This document shows, in pieces, positions 34,911 to 46,755 of a DNA stretch of 64,000 nt. The stretch is taken from the NCBI RefSeq assembly GCF_030445035.2, contig NC_080673.1, positions 37,506,365-37,570,364 of the forward strand, given 5' to 3'. The position numbers were made by a program, and so were the translations under genes. Every line of letters starts with the position of its first letter. The first letter of the stretch is position 1. The notes under the pieces were generated by a model that was not told the DNA's origin, did no database searches, and was given only the letters and a program-made list of their open reading frames with translations. Origin of the DNA: Dasypus novemcinctus. Its lineage: Eukaryota > Chordata > Mammalia > Cingulata > Dasypodidae.

Positions 34911-35295
34911 ATTTTTTTTTTTTTTTTTTTAAAGATTTATTTATTTATTTAATTCCCCCACCCCCACCCCTGGTTGTCTGTTCTTGGTGTCTATTTGCTG
35001 CGTCTTGTTTCTTTGTCCGCTTCTGTTGTCGTCAGCGGCACGGGAAGTGTGGGCGGCGCCATTCCTGGGCAGGCTGCTCTTTCTTTTCACGCTGGGCGGC
35101 TTTCCTCACGGGCGCACTCCTTGCGCGTGGGGCTCCCCCACGCGGGGGACACCCTTGCGTGGCACGGCACTCCTTGCGCGCATCAGCACTGCGCATGGCC
35201 AGCTCCACACGGGTCAAGGAGGCCCGGGGTTTGAACCGCGGACCTCCCATATGGTAGACGGACGCCCTAACCACTGGGCCAAAGTCCGTTTCCCC
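34911..35295 (-). mobile_element. Full-length DAS-like SINE, young CpG-rich copy
   Basis: Read on the minus strand it has a tRNA-like head (complement of GGTAGACGGACGCCCTAACC at 35253-35272, B-box complement GGTTTGAACC at 35227-35236), a GC-rich body with many intact CpGs, and an A tail seen as poly-T at 34912-34931. Flanking copies of a TTTTTTCATTTTTT sequence at about 34902-34916 and 35296-35310 may be the target-site duplication. It is the best-preserved SINE in the window. Confidence 0.92.
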
Positions 35296-35679
35296 ATTTT
35301 TTCATTTTTTGATTCCCCAATTTATTTTTCCTTTATTTAATTTTTCTAAATTACTATGTATTCTATATTTAACCTTTAACCGACTTCTTGATATTAGAAA
35401 CAACTCTGTAACATTCCTGATCACCTTTCAAGGTTCAAAATTCCTTTCACCTCCTTCCCCACCCCATCCGTGTCATTTCTCACATGGTTTGTCAACTCCT
35501 TCACACAGAAGTCCACAAGCAGTACTTCAAGAAATGGAACCCTAATTCTCTTTTTAGTATTATTTCCAACTGAATCCATTTATCCTATATCCAAACTAAA
35601 CTACACTAACTTCCATGCCAGTTTTATTTTTTTAAGTTCATTCCATACAGATTTCCCTCATTTACCCAAAGCCCCATGT
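35296..35679. other. Unassigned stretch
   Basis: Pyrimidine-rich on the plus strand; two short overlapping open frames without recognised features. Confidence 0.35.
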
Positions 35680-36500
35680 ATGTGTAAGCCTCAGTGCTAG
35701 GTCCAGGCAGCAAGACATGGACTGTATCTTTGAAAGCTATGAATACCCTAGTGTGAGGGAGGAAGAAATGAAAGCAATCATACGAGACTGTAATAAGGAT
35801 GAGGATGAAATGGCACTGAATAGGATAGAGGCCCATAGTTGGTCAAATAATATGGACTTTTGCATAATCAGGGAATTCTGAAGTGATGCCTGAGCTGAGT
35901 TCTAAAACAAATGTAGAAATTGCACAGGCCAAGGAAGTGAGGAAGGAGTAAGAATAAAGCAGGTTCATGGGCCAGTATTTGTTTCAAGATGTCTTAAGAA
36001 TGAAGAACAAGGCAGGGCAGCAGCCACAGAATTATAAAAGGTACGTAAGCAGGAGTAAAGATTATCAAGTGGCTTGAAAGAGCTTTGAATGGATTTTACA
36101 TAAGGGTATATAGCATGACCCAATTAGTGTTTCATAGCCATCTCTCTAAACAATTAGGAGACCACTGATGTAACTTAGATAGAACTGATAAGGTCTCTAG
36201 TTAAGTTCTTGTGACAGTGGAAAGGAAAAAATTAGAGATTTCAAGAGAAACAAGGAATTAATAAACAGGACATGCTAACTAATTGAAGCGCAGGTGAAAA
36301 AAGTAAAGTCAAGGACAAAGCACATATTTATGAATTGGAAAAGCAGCTGGATGATAATGCAATTTGTTGAGGATAGGAGACACACTTGAAAAGGAAAAGA
36401 TTAGGATGAGAATAAACAAATATTTTAGTTTTAGACATTTTGATGTCATTTGTTATTTATCAAAAGATATCCAACAGCCTGTTGGATAGGTAGTATTGGA
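35680..36500 (+). repeat. Ancient LINE-like element (L1ME-type)
   Basis: Blocks of the old purine-rich family: GCAGCAAGACATGGACTGTA near 35707, GATGCCTGAGCTGAGTTCTA near 35885, AACAATTAGGAGACCACTGA near 36149, and ATATCCAACAGCCTGTTGGA near 36468. No frame is conserved. Confidence 0.5.
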
Positions 36501-37439
36501 GCTAAACTTGGAGGGTAAACTGGAAATAGAAATACAAATTAATCAGAATATAGCTGATAGAGGATGAGAGAAGGAACTTAGGATAGTATATAAACATTTT
36601 ATAATATGGCATTTTGCTTTTCTTTAAATACATAAGACAAATATATGTGGGGAAGATGATAAAATAAAGGGGAAAAACACAAAGAAGGATGAAAGTTAAC
36701 ACAAAGCTAGTCACTTTTAGTACTTGAAGTTACAAGTGTGGTGTTTTTCTAAGTGGACCTACACATTATTCTTATAAATAGAATTAGGACTGTCGTATTT
36801 GAAAATAGTCTTCATTACTTTTTAATAATAAATTAGAAACATATTTCAAATCATTAAATATTATTTACTGTACAATTTTAAATGCCTCTATAATAACCCA
36901 TTTTATCAGTGATCCACAATATACTGCACCAGTCCCTTTGAACTTATAGGATACTTTTTAAACACTTTACTATTACCAAGATTGAGCACTGAACATACTC
37001 TAATGCCACTCTCTGAATACAGACATGATTATTCCCTTATAATAAATTTCTGGAAGTAAGCAATAACATTTAAGACCAATAAGCTTAATGGGGTAAGATT
37101 ATTGTCAATTTCATTCACTGCTAAATTCTCAGCACCTAGCAGAGGCTCTGTAAGTACTGGGTGAATGAATGAACAAGTGAAGAAATTCTGTTTTCCATAA
37201 TATAAGAAGCTGTGTACCCAGACCAATCCTTCCACTGAAAACAAGAATTATGTTTACAATATAAACACACCTCTCTGAATTCATTTAAGAGTTGAAAATT
37301 GTTATTATCAGACCAAAATCTGTGCAGGAACCCAGATTAGGATACCTCTTTGTCCTGAGATCATTCACTCAACTTGGTAAACCCAAGTTTTGGTTTCCAG
37401 CCTTACAGATGTAAAGGTATGATCCAAAATGGTTTTGAA
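36501..37439. other. Mostly unassigned, with a MIR/L2-like tail at 37120-37180
   Basis: TCTCAGCACCTAGCAGAGGC followed by GGGTGAATGAATGAACAAGT resembles the shared end of MIR and L2 elements. The rest is AT-rich with nothing recognised. Confidence 0.4.
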
Positions 37440-38900
37440 ACCAGGCTGCACTTCAATGAAGGAGAGAACCAGAAATAACCTGACACACCCTAAAGAATTT
37501 CAGGAATAGTTGCCATGGAACTGCACAATGTAGGAGAAAGAAAAAACAAATGACTGAGAAGTTGTAACAACCAGAGCCCAGTGCATAGTCCCCAAACACC
37601 TCAGAATGTGGAAGCGATATCAGACTGGTAATGCCCAACACAATGGGTAGAAATAAATGGATAAGTCTTTTTGGATAAGTGCACATTCATTCTAAGCCAC
37701 AAAGGAGCCCTACAACAATGCTCCAAGAAAAATTAACAGTTTACCATAAAAATATAACTAAACACATTGAAGAATGAACCTAAAGAAATGGCTGCTTTTA
37801 GACTTATGAGATGCAGATTCTTAAATAAGTATGCTCAATAGATATATAAAGATATGAAAGATAATATTAAAGATAACTGTAGGAATTAGGAAACTATAAA
37901 TTATCTAGCACATATAAAATAAAAAAATGTTCAATACAACAATTAAAATTAAAACTGAATACTTGGCTTAACACACACTTGACAGAGCTGAAGAGAGAAT
38001 TATGCTATGGAAAATAGAGCAGAAAAAAACTGTCCAAAACTGTACAGAGACATTAAATAAGGAGTTAAAAAAAGTAGAGAAAACTGTGAAAAGTTATACA
38101 ATATGTCTGATTGATGTCTCAGAAGTTGGTGAGAGAATCTGAGAAAAATTAATATGTGAAAAGAAAATGGCTGAAATTTTCAAAACGAATGAAAGCTATA
38201 AATTTCAGATGTCAGAAGAATCCTAAGTGGGATAAATAGAAAATCTTCAACTAGTCACATCATAGAGGAATGAAAGAATGCCAGAGTAAAAGAGAGGTTC
38301 TTGATAGCAGCCAGAGGGGAGGGGAAAAAATAGGTTATCTTCAAAGGAGTGGCAGTTGATTTCCACTGTAATATTGGAAGTCAGAAAACTGTGGGATATC
38401 TTCAATTTTATAAAAGAAAATATCTGATTGTAAAAATTCCTTCAATAATGAGGAAATAAGGACATTTTTAGGTTAAAAACAAAATGAAACAAGAAATTTC
38501 ATTACCAGAGTAAAGAATGTACTTCAGGAAGCAGACAGTGATTTTATATCTGAAATTTAGGAATGAACAGCAAATACATGGCAAATACATTGGAAATAAA
38601 ATGAACACTGACCCTGCATAACAACAACAGCAATAATAGCTTGTAGCGCTTTAAAGAAACAAGGTAAAATTAATATCACAACAACATCCCATTCACATCC
38701 ATGCACATCAAGATAGGGCTGCATGGATTCAAGATGTCTTAAGATTCTTGTAATTCCTGAGAGCAGGGTAAAGGTATTGAGTATCGTTAGACTTTGGTAG
38801 GTTAAGAAGAAGTATTGTAATTTCTAGGATAACCCTTAAAATAAAGGAAACAGGAAGAAAAAAAAAGAATAAAGGAGAAATAATGAAAATTTCAGACAAA
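37440..38900 (+). mobile_element. Half-L1-like / old L1 ORF1 element
   Basis: The ORF1 order is recognisable: GATGTCTCAGAAGTTGGTGA (eroded 'G-P-E-G' stretch) near 38114, AATCTTCAACTAGTCACATC, TTCTTGATAGCAGCCAGAGG at 38298-38317, TGGGATATCTTCAATTTTAT near 38392, and TACTTCAGGAAGCAGACAGT near 38520. No open frame remains. It resembles the element at 4440-7690. Confidence 0.6.
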
Positions 38901-39049
38901 AAAAAAGAGTAGAAGCCTTTTCCTCCTCCTTTTGTCCTTTTCCTCCATCTTATACCTTTTCAAAACAGATCATTGAGCAGAGACCTGAGTAAAGCCAAAT
39001 TAAAGTGTTTCACTATTGCAGTAAAAAAAAACAAAAGACAAAAAACAGA

Positions 39050-40395
39050 AAACTGGTAAAGAGGGGGATGGAATGATACAACATGAATAGGGACTAAGAC
39101 AGAGTTGCCAGATAAGAAGAAGGAAAATGTGTGGTGGAGTGGAAGCCAAGGAGCGAGATTTGTCCAACAAGGTCAAATGCCTGAAACATGACCAGCAAAA
39201 CATGAAATTAAAGGGACCCTTGAATTTAGCAATAGAAAAGACAGGGAAGAGCCTTTCGAGTTCAACTTTAATGAATTCTTTGGAAGGATGCCGGATTATA
39301 GAGGGTTGAGCAATAAATAAAAGGGAAGAAAGGGGACCCACTTTGTTATAGATACTAGGATCCCTCATTTTGGCAAGTAAAGTTACTTAGGACTTTGGGA
39401 TTGCAGAGGGAAGGAGAGAAGCATTTGTCTTGAAAAACGCAGAAAAATTTGTACTGTTTCGTTTGGCATCCTCCAAAAACTAGGATGTCCGGAATACTCT
39501 GGTTTAAACCTGATTCATACACAATGCTTTTTTTCCTTAATTGATACAACATAATTGATTTCCAACTCTATTGCCCTCCCTTTGATATGGCAAAAAAGCA
39601 CAACAGAAACAATATGGTAATTAAATTGCATAAGATATCATCAGTAAATTTGACATTGGGCTTTTGAAAATTCTGTTACCTGAATTTTGCATATTCACGA
39701 TAGAGGGATATAACAAAATTATTACTTATATTACTGCAAAGAAATTAGCTGGGGAAAATATGCAACAGGAAATCCATTTCCTGTTTCTGCTTTGCTAGAA
39801 CACTCAACAGTTTGCTGTCCATCTGTGTTTAATTCCTAACCCATTTTTATCATCCTTATGAAATTACTATTATCCAACACACATAAGATTAGCAAAAAAA
39901 CCTTAGTTCTGAAAGAAAGAGAAAAGTGAGCATAATGTCTTCTAAGGAGTGTTTATTTGAACTAGTAGAGGGGGCAGAAACAAAGGATGCCTTTGTTATG
40001 GAAGAGCTGAGTACAATTTGGAGGTAATGGAATCCAGAGCACAGGTACAAGGGCTAGTCTTAGAAAGCTGGAGAGAAACCTTGCATAAATAAAAGCAGCT
40101 CTGTGCAAGGCACACTTCATATGCTTTAAGTTATTGAATCTGCATTTAATAGGTGTTTGAAGAAAATGAGCAAGAATGACCAAATGCAGGTATTTTTGAC
40201 TAGCATAGGGCATTGGGTAATTTTATATTTTATTTTATATTTATTTTCTAAGAGTGCCACGACCAATGATGAACAGCTGCTCTAGCTACAAAATTTATAC
40301 TTCTGAAATCCCTTGATGTTGATTCTGCATAAAGAGCAATTGCGGGGCTCTATGTGTGCCACTCACGACAGAAGCCCTGTTGAGGTACATTTTTT
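39050..40395 (+). repeat. Ancient LINE-like element, first part, mixed with unassigned DNA
   Basis: 39110-39320 follows the old family: AGTGGAAGCCAAGGAGCGAG, AGGTCAAATGCCTGAAACAT near 39170, GAATTTAGCAATAGAAAAGA near 39222. From 39330 to 40395 I see nothing definite apart from AT-rich DNA. Confidence 0.4.
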
Positions 40396-40590
40396 ATCTT
40401 TTTATTTTTTGAATGCTGGACCTCGTATGGCAGGGAGCCAGCATTCAACCACTGAGACATATCGGTTCCCCTGAGTTGGTTTTTTCGTTGTTTGTTGTTT
40501 GTTGTTTGTTTTTAGGAGACACTTGACCAAACCTGGTACCCCCCATGTAGGAAGCAGGCACTGAAATGCTTGAGTCACATGTGCTCCTGG
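40396..40590 (-). mobile_element. Dimeric tRNA-derived SINE
   Basis: Two tRNA-like units on the minus strand are joined by a TTGTTTG-rich linker (40484-40512). Flanks GTACATTTTTT (40385-40395) and GTGCATTTCTT (40591-40601) look like a diverged target-site duplication. Confidence 0.8.
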
Positions 40591-40601
40591 GTGCATTTCT
40601 T

Positions 40602-41000
40602 TTTGATGGCTTTTAAAGTTGGATGCAAAGACATCTGGTTCTTCATTCTGGTAGTGGAAATAGAGAAGCAGATTTTAGATGAGGGTAAATGCATGGGGAA
40701 TGAAAATGTAAACAATTTTTTAAATAAAAATGTTGAGGGGCCAGTTAATGTTGTAGGCAAAAGTTGGTTGCAGCTGGTTTAGTTTCTGGAGCATCTTCCA
40801 GACCTCAAGCAGAGGAGTGGAGAAGAGAGATGGTGATTTGATCCAGTTTTGGAATCTTGCTCAGCAAATGCAACAGAAGAGGAAAAACAGCAGAACGTTT
40901 ATTCTACTGTTTAAGCAGTTATTTGAGTGATAGACCACAATGTCTAAACTGAACAGAGAAGAAATTGAAAATGGAAATGAATTTGATGAGTTCTCCAGGA
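40602..41000 (+). repeat. Ancient LINE-like element, later part
   Basis: It continues the old family after the SINE: GGTAGTGGAAATAGAGAAGC, GGGGCCAGTTAATGTTGTAG and AAGCAGAGGAGTGGAGAAGA are weakly conserved blocks. Confidence 0.35.
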
Positions 41001-42579
41001 GAAGTTGGCTGGCTGAAGAAGAGAAGGAAATTCCTTCTTCTGACTGCTGCAATCATCAGTTCTCCCTTTAAAGCCTTCAACTGGTTTAATAAGACTCATT
41101 ACAGAAAACAATCTCCTTAGCTGACTATACATGTTATCAGCCATGCTCCATTAACCTTTTAATACTATTATTTACTTAAAGATAATCTAAACTTTTGGAT
41201 ATGATGACATGTTGAATATCATTTTTAAAATACCAAAAGTGGAGACCCATTGCAATCTAAATTTAGAATCCATCTTTTGCAAAGCATCTTCTCCCTACTG
41301 ATTTAAGAAAAAAACTTTTTAGGGAATACAGTGATTAAGACAATGGAACTTCAATCATGATCAACTAATATTAAAGTATTTCTCCTAAATGAGTAATAGT
41401 TTACTAGAAACTTAAATTCTAGATTTTAAAAATAGTCAATAGTGCTGAAATGAACACTATATAAATATTATATTTTCTTATCAACATTTGAAAAAAGTAT
41501 AATAAGATAAATCATAAGACTAGGAAGGAGCTTATTCTTTTTTTTTCTAAAGTCATGCAGACAGTGGTAGTATAATTGCAATCAGAATATCTGGCTTCCA
41601 GCCAAAATTTTAGAAAAGTATTTCTATATTTTTATTTAGTACTAATTTCAAACTCTGAATGATCTATTGAGAAAGTGAAAAAAAATAAATCCATTTAAGT
41701 CTTTTTCTTGAGGAGTGTTATATTTTATAACTGTACATATGATAAAATCAGAGAATCAGGTCATATACCTGAAGGTATGTGAACTTAAGAAATGAAATTT
41801 GGAAGAATAATGATCCACATTGGGCTAGCTTTATTGCAAGAGTAGCAAAAACACTTGGGAAAAAATCAAGCTGTTCACTTTAATAAGAACTGAGAAATGG
41901 GAGTAATTAAACATTTTGAAAATGAAAGTGCCTCAGATATTTAGCTTTAATATGCAATGTTATAATGGAATATCAATCTTTGCTTGTCAAGAAAGAAGAT
42001 CTCACATATAAAAGTCAACAGACGGATTCAACAAATAATAAATGTAAAACTAAACAATAGGAACTATGAAAGAATCGTAGCAAATGCTTCAGGAAATTAA
42101 GAAGTAAGATACATCATATGAAATAAAAACAACAATAAAGTTTCAATTTCAAGAAAAAACAGATTATCAAAAATACTATATAAACATGTCTTTACTGCTT
42201 ACGAGAAAACCTGAAAAATACAATGAACATATAATTTCTTTCAACTTTTTGAATACCAAAACTCAGTCAAATATTTGCAAAGCTTTTAATTTAATTTTGA
42301 AATTAAAAGTAAACAAATATTAAGGTAATTAAGCTAATTAATCATATCATTTCAATAAATTATTTCTAAGAGAGTTAATATGAAAGATGCTCTGAAATAT
42401 TACAAAGACTACACTCTTTGATATTTTTGTTATTTTAATGGAAGCTAAGAAAAGATTCAGCATCTCAACAAAATTGTTGATGCTATGAGAAGTCCTGTAC
42501 TTATTCAGAATGAATTTCACTACAAAAGATGAAGGAAATGCAAATTGATATGATTTGATAAAACTACATACCACCAAAT
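41001..42579. other. Unassigned AT-rich DNA
   Basis: No gene or named repeat is seen. Open frames are short and lack coding features. Confidence 0.45.
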
Positions 42580-43205
42580 AGCTAAAAAGATAATGGAAGA
42601 AAATGCCAGTGTTGGTGAGGATACGAAGCAGCTAGAATGGTCTTGAACAGCTAGTGGCAGTGCACATTGGTAAAGCCACTTTAGAAAACTGTATGGCAAT
42701 GTCTAGAACTAATAGATCTATCTTATCACAAAGCAGTTACACTCTTAAATACACATCCAGGAACAATGCATGCATATGTTCATCAAAACAGCGTACAAGA
42801 ATGCTCATTGCTGCTCTTTTTGTGCAGCTAAAGAGGTGAGGAATATAACCCAAATGTACCTTAATAGTAGATTGATATATAAATTGTAATATAATCATAC
42901 AATGGAGTGGTATAGAGCAATTAGAAGGAACAAACTATCACCTTACGCAAAGTAGGAATAAATCTCAGAAACATGATGCACATAAAGAAGTCAAAGATAA
43001 TGGAGTACATGCTACATGATTCCTTTTATATGAAATAAAAAAACAGGTAACATGAATCTGCTGGTAGAAGTAAGAATAGTAACTTCCTTTGAGGGAAGTT
43101 CTGTATTGCTTTCAATATTCTATTTCTTCATCTAAGGGCTAGATACACAGTGTGATCATATGGTTAAAGTAAGTTAACCAATCTAAACATTTATGATTGG
43201 CAAAT
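42580..43205 (+). mobile_element. Old L1 ORF2 end and 3' UTR
   Basis: L1M-like landmarks: AGCCACTTTAGAAAACTGTA at 42676-42695, TGCATATGTTCATCAAAACA near 42772, CATGCTACATGATTCCTTTT at 43008-43027, and TATATGAAATAAAAAAACAG. The frame is lost. Confidence 0.65.
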
Positions 43206-43354
43206 TTTTCTATGTAAATTATTTTGCAAAAATATTTTTAAATTGCCAGCATTGAGTTCTGGTGATAATAGGAAAACTGGCACCATTTCATGTTGCTGGT
43301 GGAAATTTGTCAATCACTAAAATCATTTTGGAAAGCAATCTGATAATAGGTATT
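43206..43354 (+). mobile_element. Old L1 3' fragment, left of the SINE
   Basis: GTTGCTGGTGGAAATTTGTC near 43294 and ATTTTGGAAAGCAATCTGAT near 43324 are ORF2-end blocks. They continue after the SINE at 43617. Confidence 0.6.
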
Positions 43355-43367
43355 AAAATTTAACATA

Positions 43368-43603
43368 GGGGCAAGCAGATGTGGCTTCATCAATTGGGCT
43401 CCCATCTACCACATGGGAGACCCTGGGTTCACTTCCCAGGGCCTCCTTGTGAAGGCAAGCTGGTGGCTCGCACCTGTGTAGAGCTGATGGCCCATGCTTG
43501 CAGAGAGCTGGCGCAGCAAGATGATGCAGCAAATGGACACAGAGAGCAGACAGCAAGCAAGCGGCAAGGGGGGGCATAAATAAATAAAAATAAATCTTAA
43601 AAA
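43368..43603 (+). mobile_element. DAS-like SINE with perfect TSD
   Basis: The tRNA-like head reads CTACCACATGGGAGACCCTG at 43407-43426 with a B-box-like GGGTTCACTTCCC, then a shortened body and an A-rich tail. Both flanks carry AAAATTTAACATA (43355-43367 and 43604-43616), an exact 13-bp target-site duplication. Confidence 0.95.
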
Positions 43604-43616
43604 AAAATTTAACATA

Positions 43617-43870
43617 AATGCATAATTCAAATCAGCAACATACGTTTGGGATTTGTTCTGTGGGTCAAAAAAGCAGCTGTATAGAAGTATATATGAAAAA
43701 GAGATATTTGAAGTGGTCCAAAACCTAGAAACATTTTTAATAGCCATCATTAAGAAAATGGTTGAATAAATTGCAATACAGCCATGGTATATTATGCAGT
43801 TATTAAAAATAATGAATTTGATATATAATTGATGAACTAGAGGAATTTTCATGGTGTGTTCTCAACAGAT
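43617..43870 (+). mobile_element. Old L1 3' fragment, right of the SINE
   Basis: AAACCTAGAAACATTTTTAA near 43721, AAAATGGTTGAATAAATTGC and GCCATGGTATATTATGCAGT at 43780-43799 are the block order expected after 43354. Confidence 0.65.
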
Positions 43871-43989
43871 GCCCTAAGCAAATAAACACATGTATTCAAA
43901 TATACATTTGCATTTATAAGCATATTGTAAGCATTGTTTAGATAGTAAGAAGGAACTGAGAAAAGAAAAAAGTAGTGGGGAGAAAAGAA

Positions 43990-44990
43990 AATAATTGAAA
44001 AAGAGCATGAAGATCAAGTTCACTAACCTTTACTTGTGCAACTTCTAATCTGCCATTAATACTACCCAGTATCGTTTTCATCTGAAATACTGTAATTTTC
44101 ATCTCCAAATATTTGCTTTGAATTATTTTTTATACCTGCCATATCTCTACTTAATTTTTAAATATATGCAAGAGTTAAAATAGGTGCTTTAATTGCCTGC
44201 TGATTAAGTTCTGATTCAGTTTAGATGGATTTTTATTCTCATATCGATATTAGTTTTTAGTTTCTTCTAATGCCTGATTTTTCTTTTTTTTAGGAGGTAT
44301 CAGGGATTGAACTTGAAAATAATACACAGGAAGCAGACACTCAACTACCTGAACTATACCTGCTCCCTGATCATTGCTGATAAGATGACAGACTTTGTAA
44401 ATTTTCTCTGTCTGGTCCTGTATATATTTTGTATATTTATAAATATTTTTCAACTGTACTTTGCAATGTAGTTAAGTTATTTGAAAATGGTCTAATCCTT
44501 TCAAGTATTGATTTTAAAATTTGTCGGAAAAAAACAGAGCAGATTTTTATTTAGGTCTAATTATTCCTCACTATTGACAAAAAATATCTTCTGGGTACTC
44601 TTTTTAATCTCTCCAAATTATGAGGTTTTTCAGTCTGGCTACTAGATATATTACACTCATCAGCCCGGTGTGTTCTCTGGATCCTGTTTCTCTAATACTC
44701 TAAGGTAGCTCCCCCCGCCACAACCTTGGGTATTTTCTTGACACACATGGCGATCAGCACTTCAATGACTCTCCTCTCCTGTAGTTTGACCTGCAAATTC
44801 CATCCTCCTTTTACCTCTGAGGATTTTAGTTTTGTCTCTGCAATTCTGAGGACTCTACCTCTGTTAGCTTTCTATGTGCTGCATCCAGGGTATTTTCTAA
44901 AATTAGTAAATTGGCACAATTGTAGTGACCCCTCTTTATTTTTTGCCCATATCTCAGGGATCTCTATTCTTAGTTCCTAATGTGCAGTGT
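43990..44990 (-). mobile_element. Antisense old L1 5'/non-coding segment
   Basis: The order TGTAAATTTTCTCTGTCTGG, AATGTAGTTAAGTTATTTGA (near 44465), ATTATGAGGTTTTTCAGTCT (44619-44638) and GTGTTCTCTGGATCCTGTTT (44669-44688) matches the antisense of an old L1 segment I know from other mammals. A SINE monomer interrupts it at 44281-44364. Confidence 0.55.
44281..44364 (-). mobile_element. Monomeric tRNA-derived SINE
   Basis: One tRNA-like unit (complement strand GGGATTGAACTTGAAAATAA at 44303-44322) with a poly-T start. CCTGAT repeats on both sides (44273-44278, 44365-44370) as a short possible target-site duplication. Confidence 0.65.
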
Positions 44991-44999
44991 AAACAATTA

Positions 45000-46195
45000 A
45001 AATCATACAGAATGTTTGCTGACAATTAAGGAACTACAACAGAAATCAACAGCAGTAATATGTCTAGAAATATCCCAAATATTTAAAGATTGAATAATAC
45101 ACTCCCAAATAACCCATAGGTCAAAGAGTAAATTAAAAGGCAAAAACAGAATAATGTAACAGATTAATCATGAAATACTGCATATCAAAATTTAAGAGGA
45201 GAATTTAACTATAAAAGATTGAGAGAAATATATACATATATATAAATGTTTATGTTAGAAAAGAAAGGTCCAAATTAATTGTTCTAAGTTTCAACCTTGA
45301 GATGCTAAAAAATTTTCAACTAAACCCAGAGTACATAGAAGGCAAATAATAAAAAAGATAATGGAAAATAACAATGAAAAATAAAATACAAAAACAATAG
45401 AAAAAATTAGCAAAACTGAAAATTGTGGGGGTTTTTTTAGAATTAACAAAATGCGTATATCTCTGGCAAAAATGATCAAGGAAAAAGGAGATAGAAACCC
45501 AACTACAACATTAGCATTGAAATATATCAATACACATCAAGGTGAAATTAAGAGAAAAATAGAACATTATAATCAATTTAATGGCAAAAGAGTCAACAAC
45601 TTAGGAGAAAGGAACTGATTTCTTGAAAGACACAACATACCAAAACAAACCCAAGAAAAAAGAAACAGTATTAATATAATGGAACAATATTTACTATAGT
45701 AATTGAATTTCTTATTTAAAACAAAATTCCTCCTACAAAGAAAATTCTGTCCAGATTATTTCACTGGTGAATTCTATTAAAGATTTAAGAAAGAAATAGT
45801 ACCAATCATATGCAAATTCATTCATAAAATATAAGAGAAGGATGCACTAATCAACATGTTTTTGTAAGAAAAAATATATGTGGACTAATATTTCATATGA
45901 ACATAGATGCAAAACTTTTCAATAAAATCTTAGCAAAGTGATTAGAGAAATATATAAAAAAGATTATAAATCATGAGGATTATTCTGGATATATAAGGTT
46001 GGTTTAATATTAAATTAAATCAATACATAATGTTAACAAATAAAGGAGAAAACATGCATCTCAAAAGAAGCAGACATATTTGATAAAATCAAACCCATTC
46101 ATCATTAAAAAGAAAATTTTTAGAAATGCTCAGTAAACTACTTAATTTGATAAAAGCTATCTATAAACTTCCTTAATTTGATAAAAGCTATCTAT
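45000..46195 (+). mobile_element. Old L1 ORF2, segment 1
   Basis: ORF2 blocks: TAATACACTCCCAAATAACC at 45096-45115, CAGATTATTTCACTGGTGAA near 45755, AGATGCAAAACTTTTCAATA near 45906 and CAATACATAATGTTAACAAA near 46021. Many stops. It continues at 46442 after a SINE and at 49100 after a large insertion. Confidence 0.75.
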
Positions 46196-46198
46196 AAA
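46141..46198 (+). repeat. Local tandem duplication of 27 bp
   Basis: The first copy, CTTAATTTGATAAAAGCTAT plus CTATAAA (46141-46167), is repeated exactly at 46172-46198 after TTCC-like bases. It lies in the L1 next to the SINE insertion. Confidence 0.9.
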
Positions 46199-46208
46199 AA
46201 TCCTACAG

Positions 46209-46428
46209 GGTGAGTGGATATGGCTCAAGCAGTTGAGCTCCCACCTCCCACATGAGAGGTTCCATGATCAGTTCCCAGTGCCTCCTCAAAAAACAAACAG
46301 TGAGCAAAACAACAACAACAAAAAGACCAACTCAGGGAAGCCAATATGGCTCAGTGGTTGAGTGCCATCTTTCCACATCCAAGGTCCTGGGACCAAGCCC
46401 CAGTTCCCAGTACCTCAAAAAAAGAAAA
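46209..46428 (+). mobile_element. Dimeric tRNA-derived SINE with perfect TSD
   Basis: Left unit 46209-46330 and right unit 46331-46428, each with a tRNA-like head (ATGGCTCAAGCAGTTGAGC and ATGGCTCAGTGGTTGAG) and an A-rich end. AAAAATCCTACAG occurs at 46196-46208 and 46429-46441, an exact 13-bp target-site duplication. Confidence 0.95.
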
Positions 46429-46441
46429 AAAAATCCTACAG

Positions 46442-46755
46442 CTAAATCATATTTACAGGGCAAGAATTAAATATTCCTACTCCACCCATCCCTAGAAGTC
46501 AGGAACAAATCAAAGATGTTCACTCTCATCACTGCTATTCACATTTGACGGGAAGTCCTAACATGCAATAATAGAAGACAATGAAATACATGGCATTAGG
46601 ATTTGTCAGGAAGAAAGAAAATTATTTTTATTCAAAAGAACAGACTTTTAAAATAGAAAATTTTAATGAAGCTATAAACAATACTAGAAGTGATAAGGAA
46701 ATATTTCAAGGTTAAAAACTAAAAACCGTTCGTATAATATCAATGGCTACTTGCG
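46442..46755 (+). mobile_element. Old L1 ORF2, segment 2
   Basis: CAAAGATGTTCACTCTCATC near 46511 and GAAGTCCTAACATGCAATAA near 46552 are the conserved ORF2 blocks expected after segment 1. Confidence 0.75.

Noticed and set aside
34817-35340. Overlapping open frames of 86-146 codons on both strands
   Set aside because: They lie in a GC-rich SINE; long frames on both strands and in several phases are expected from its composition.
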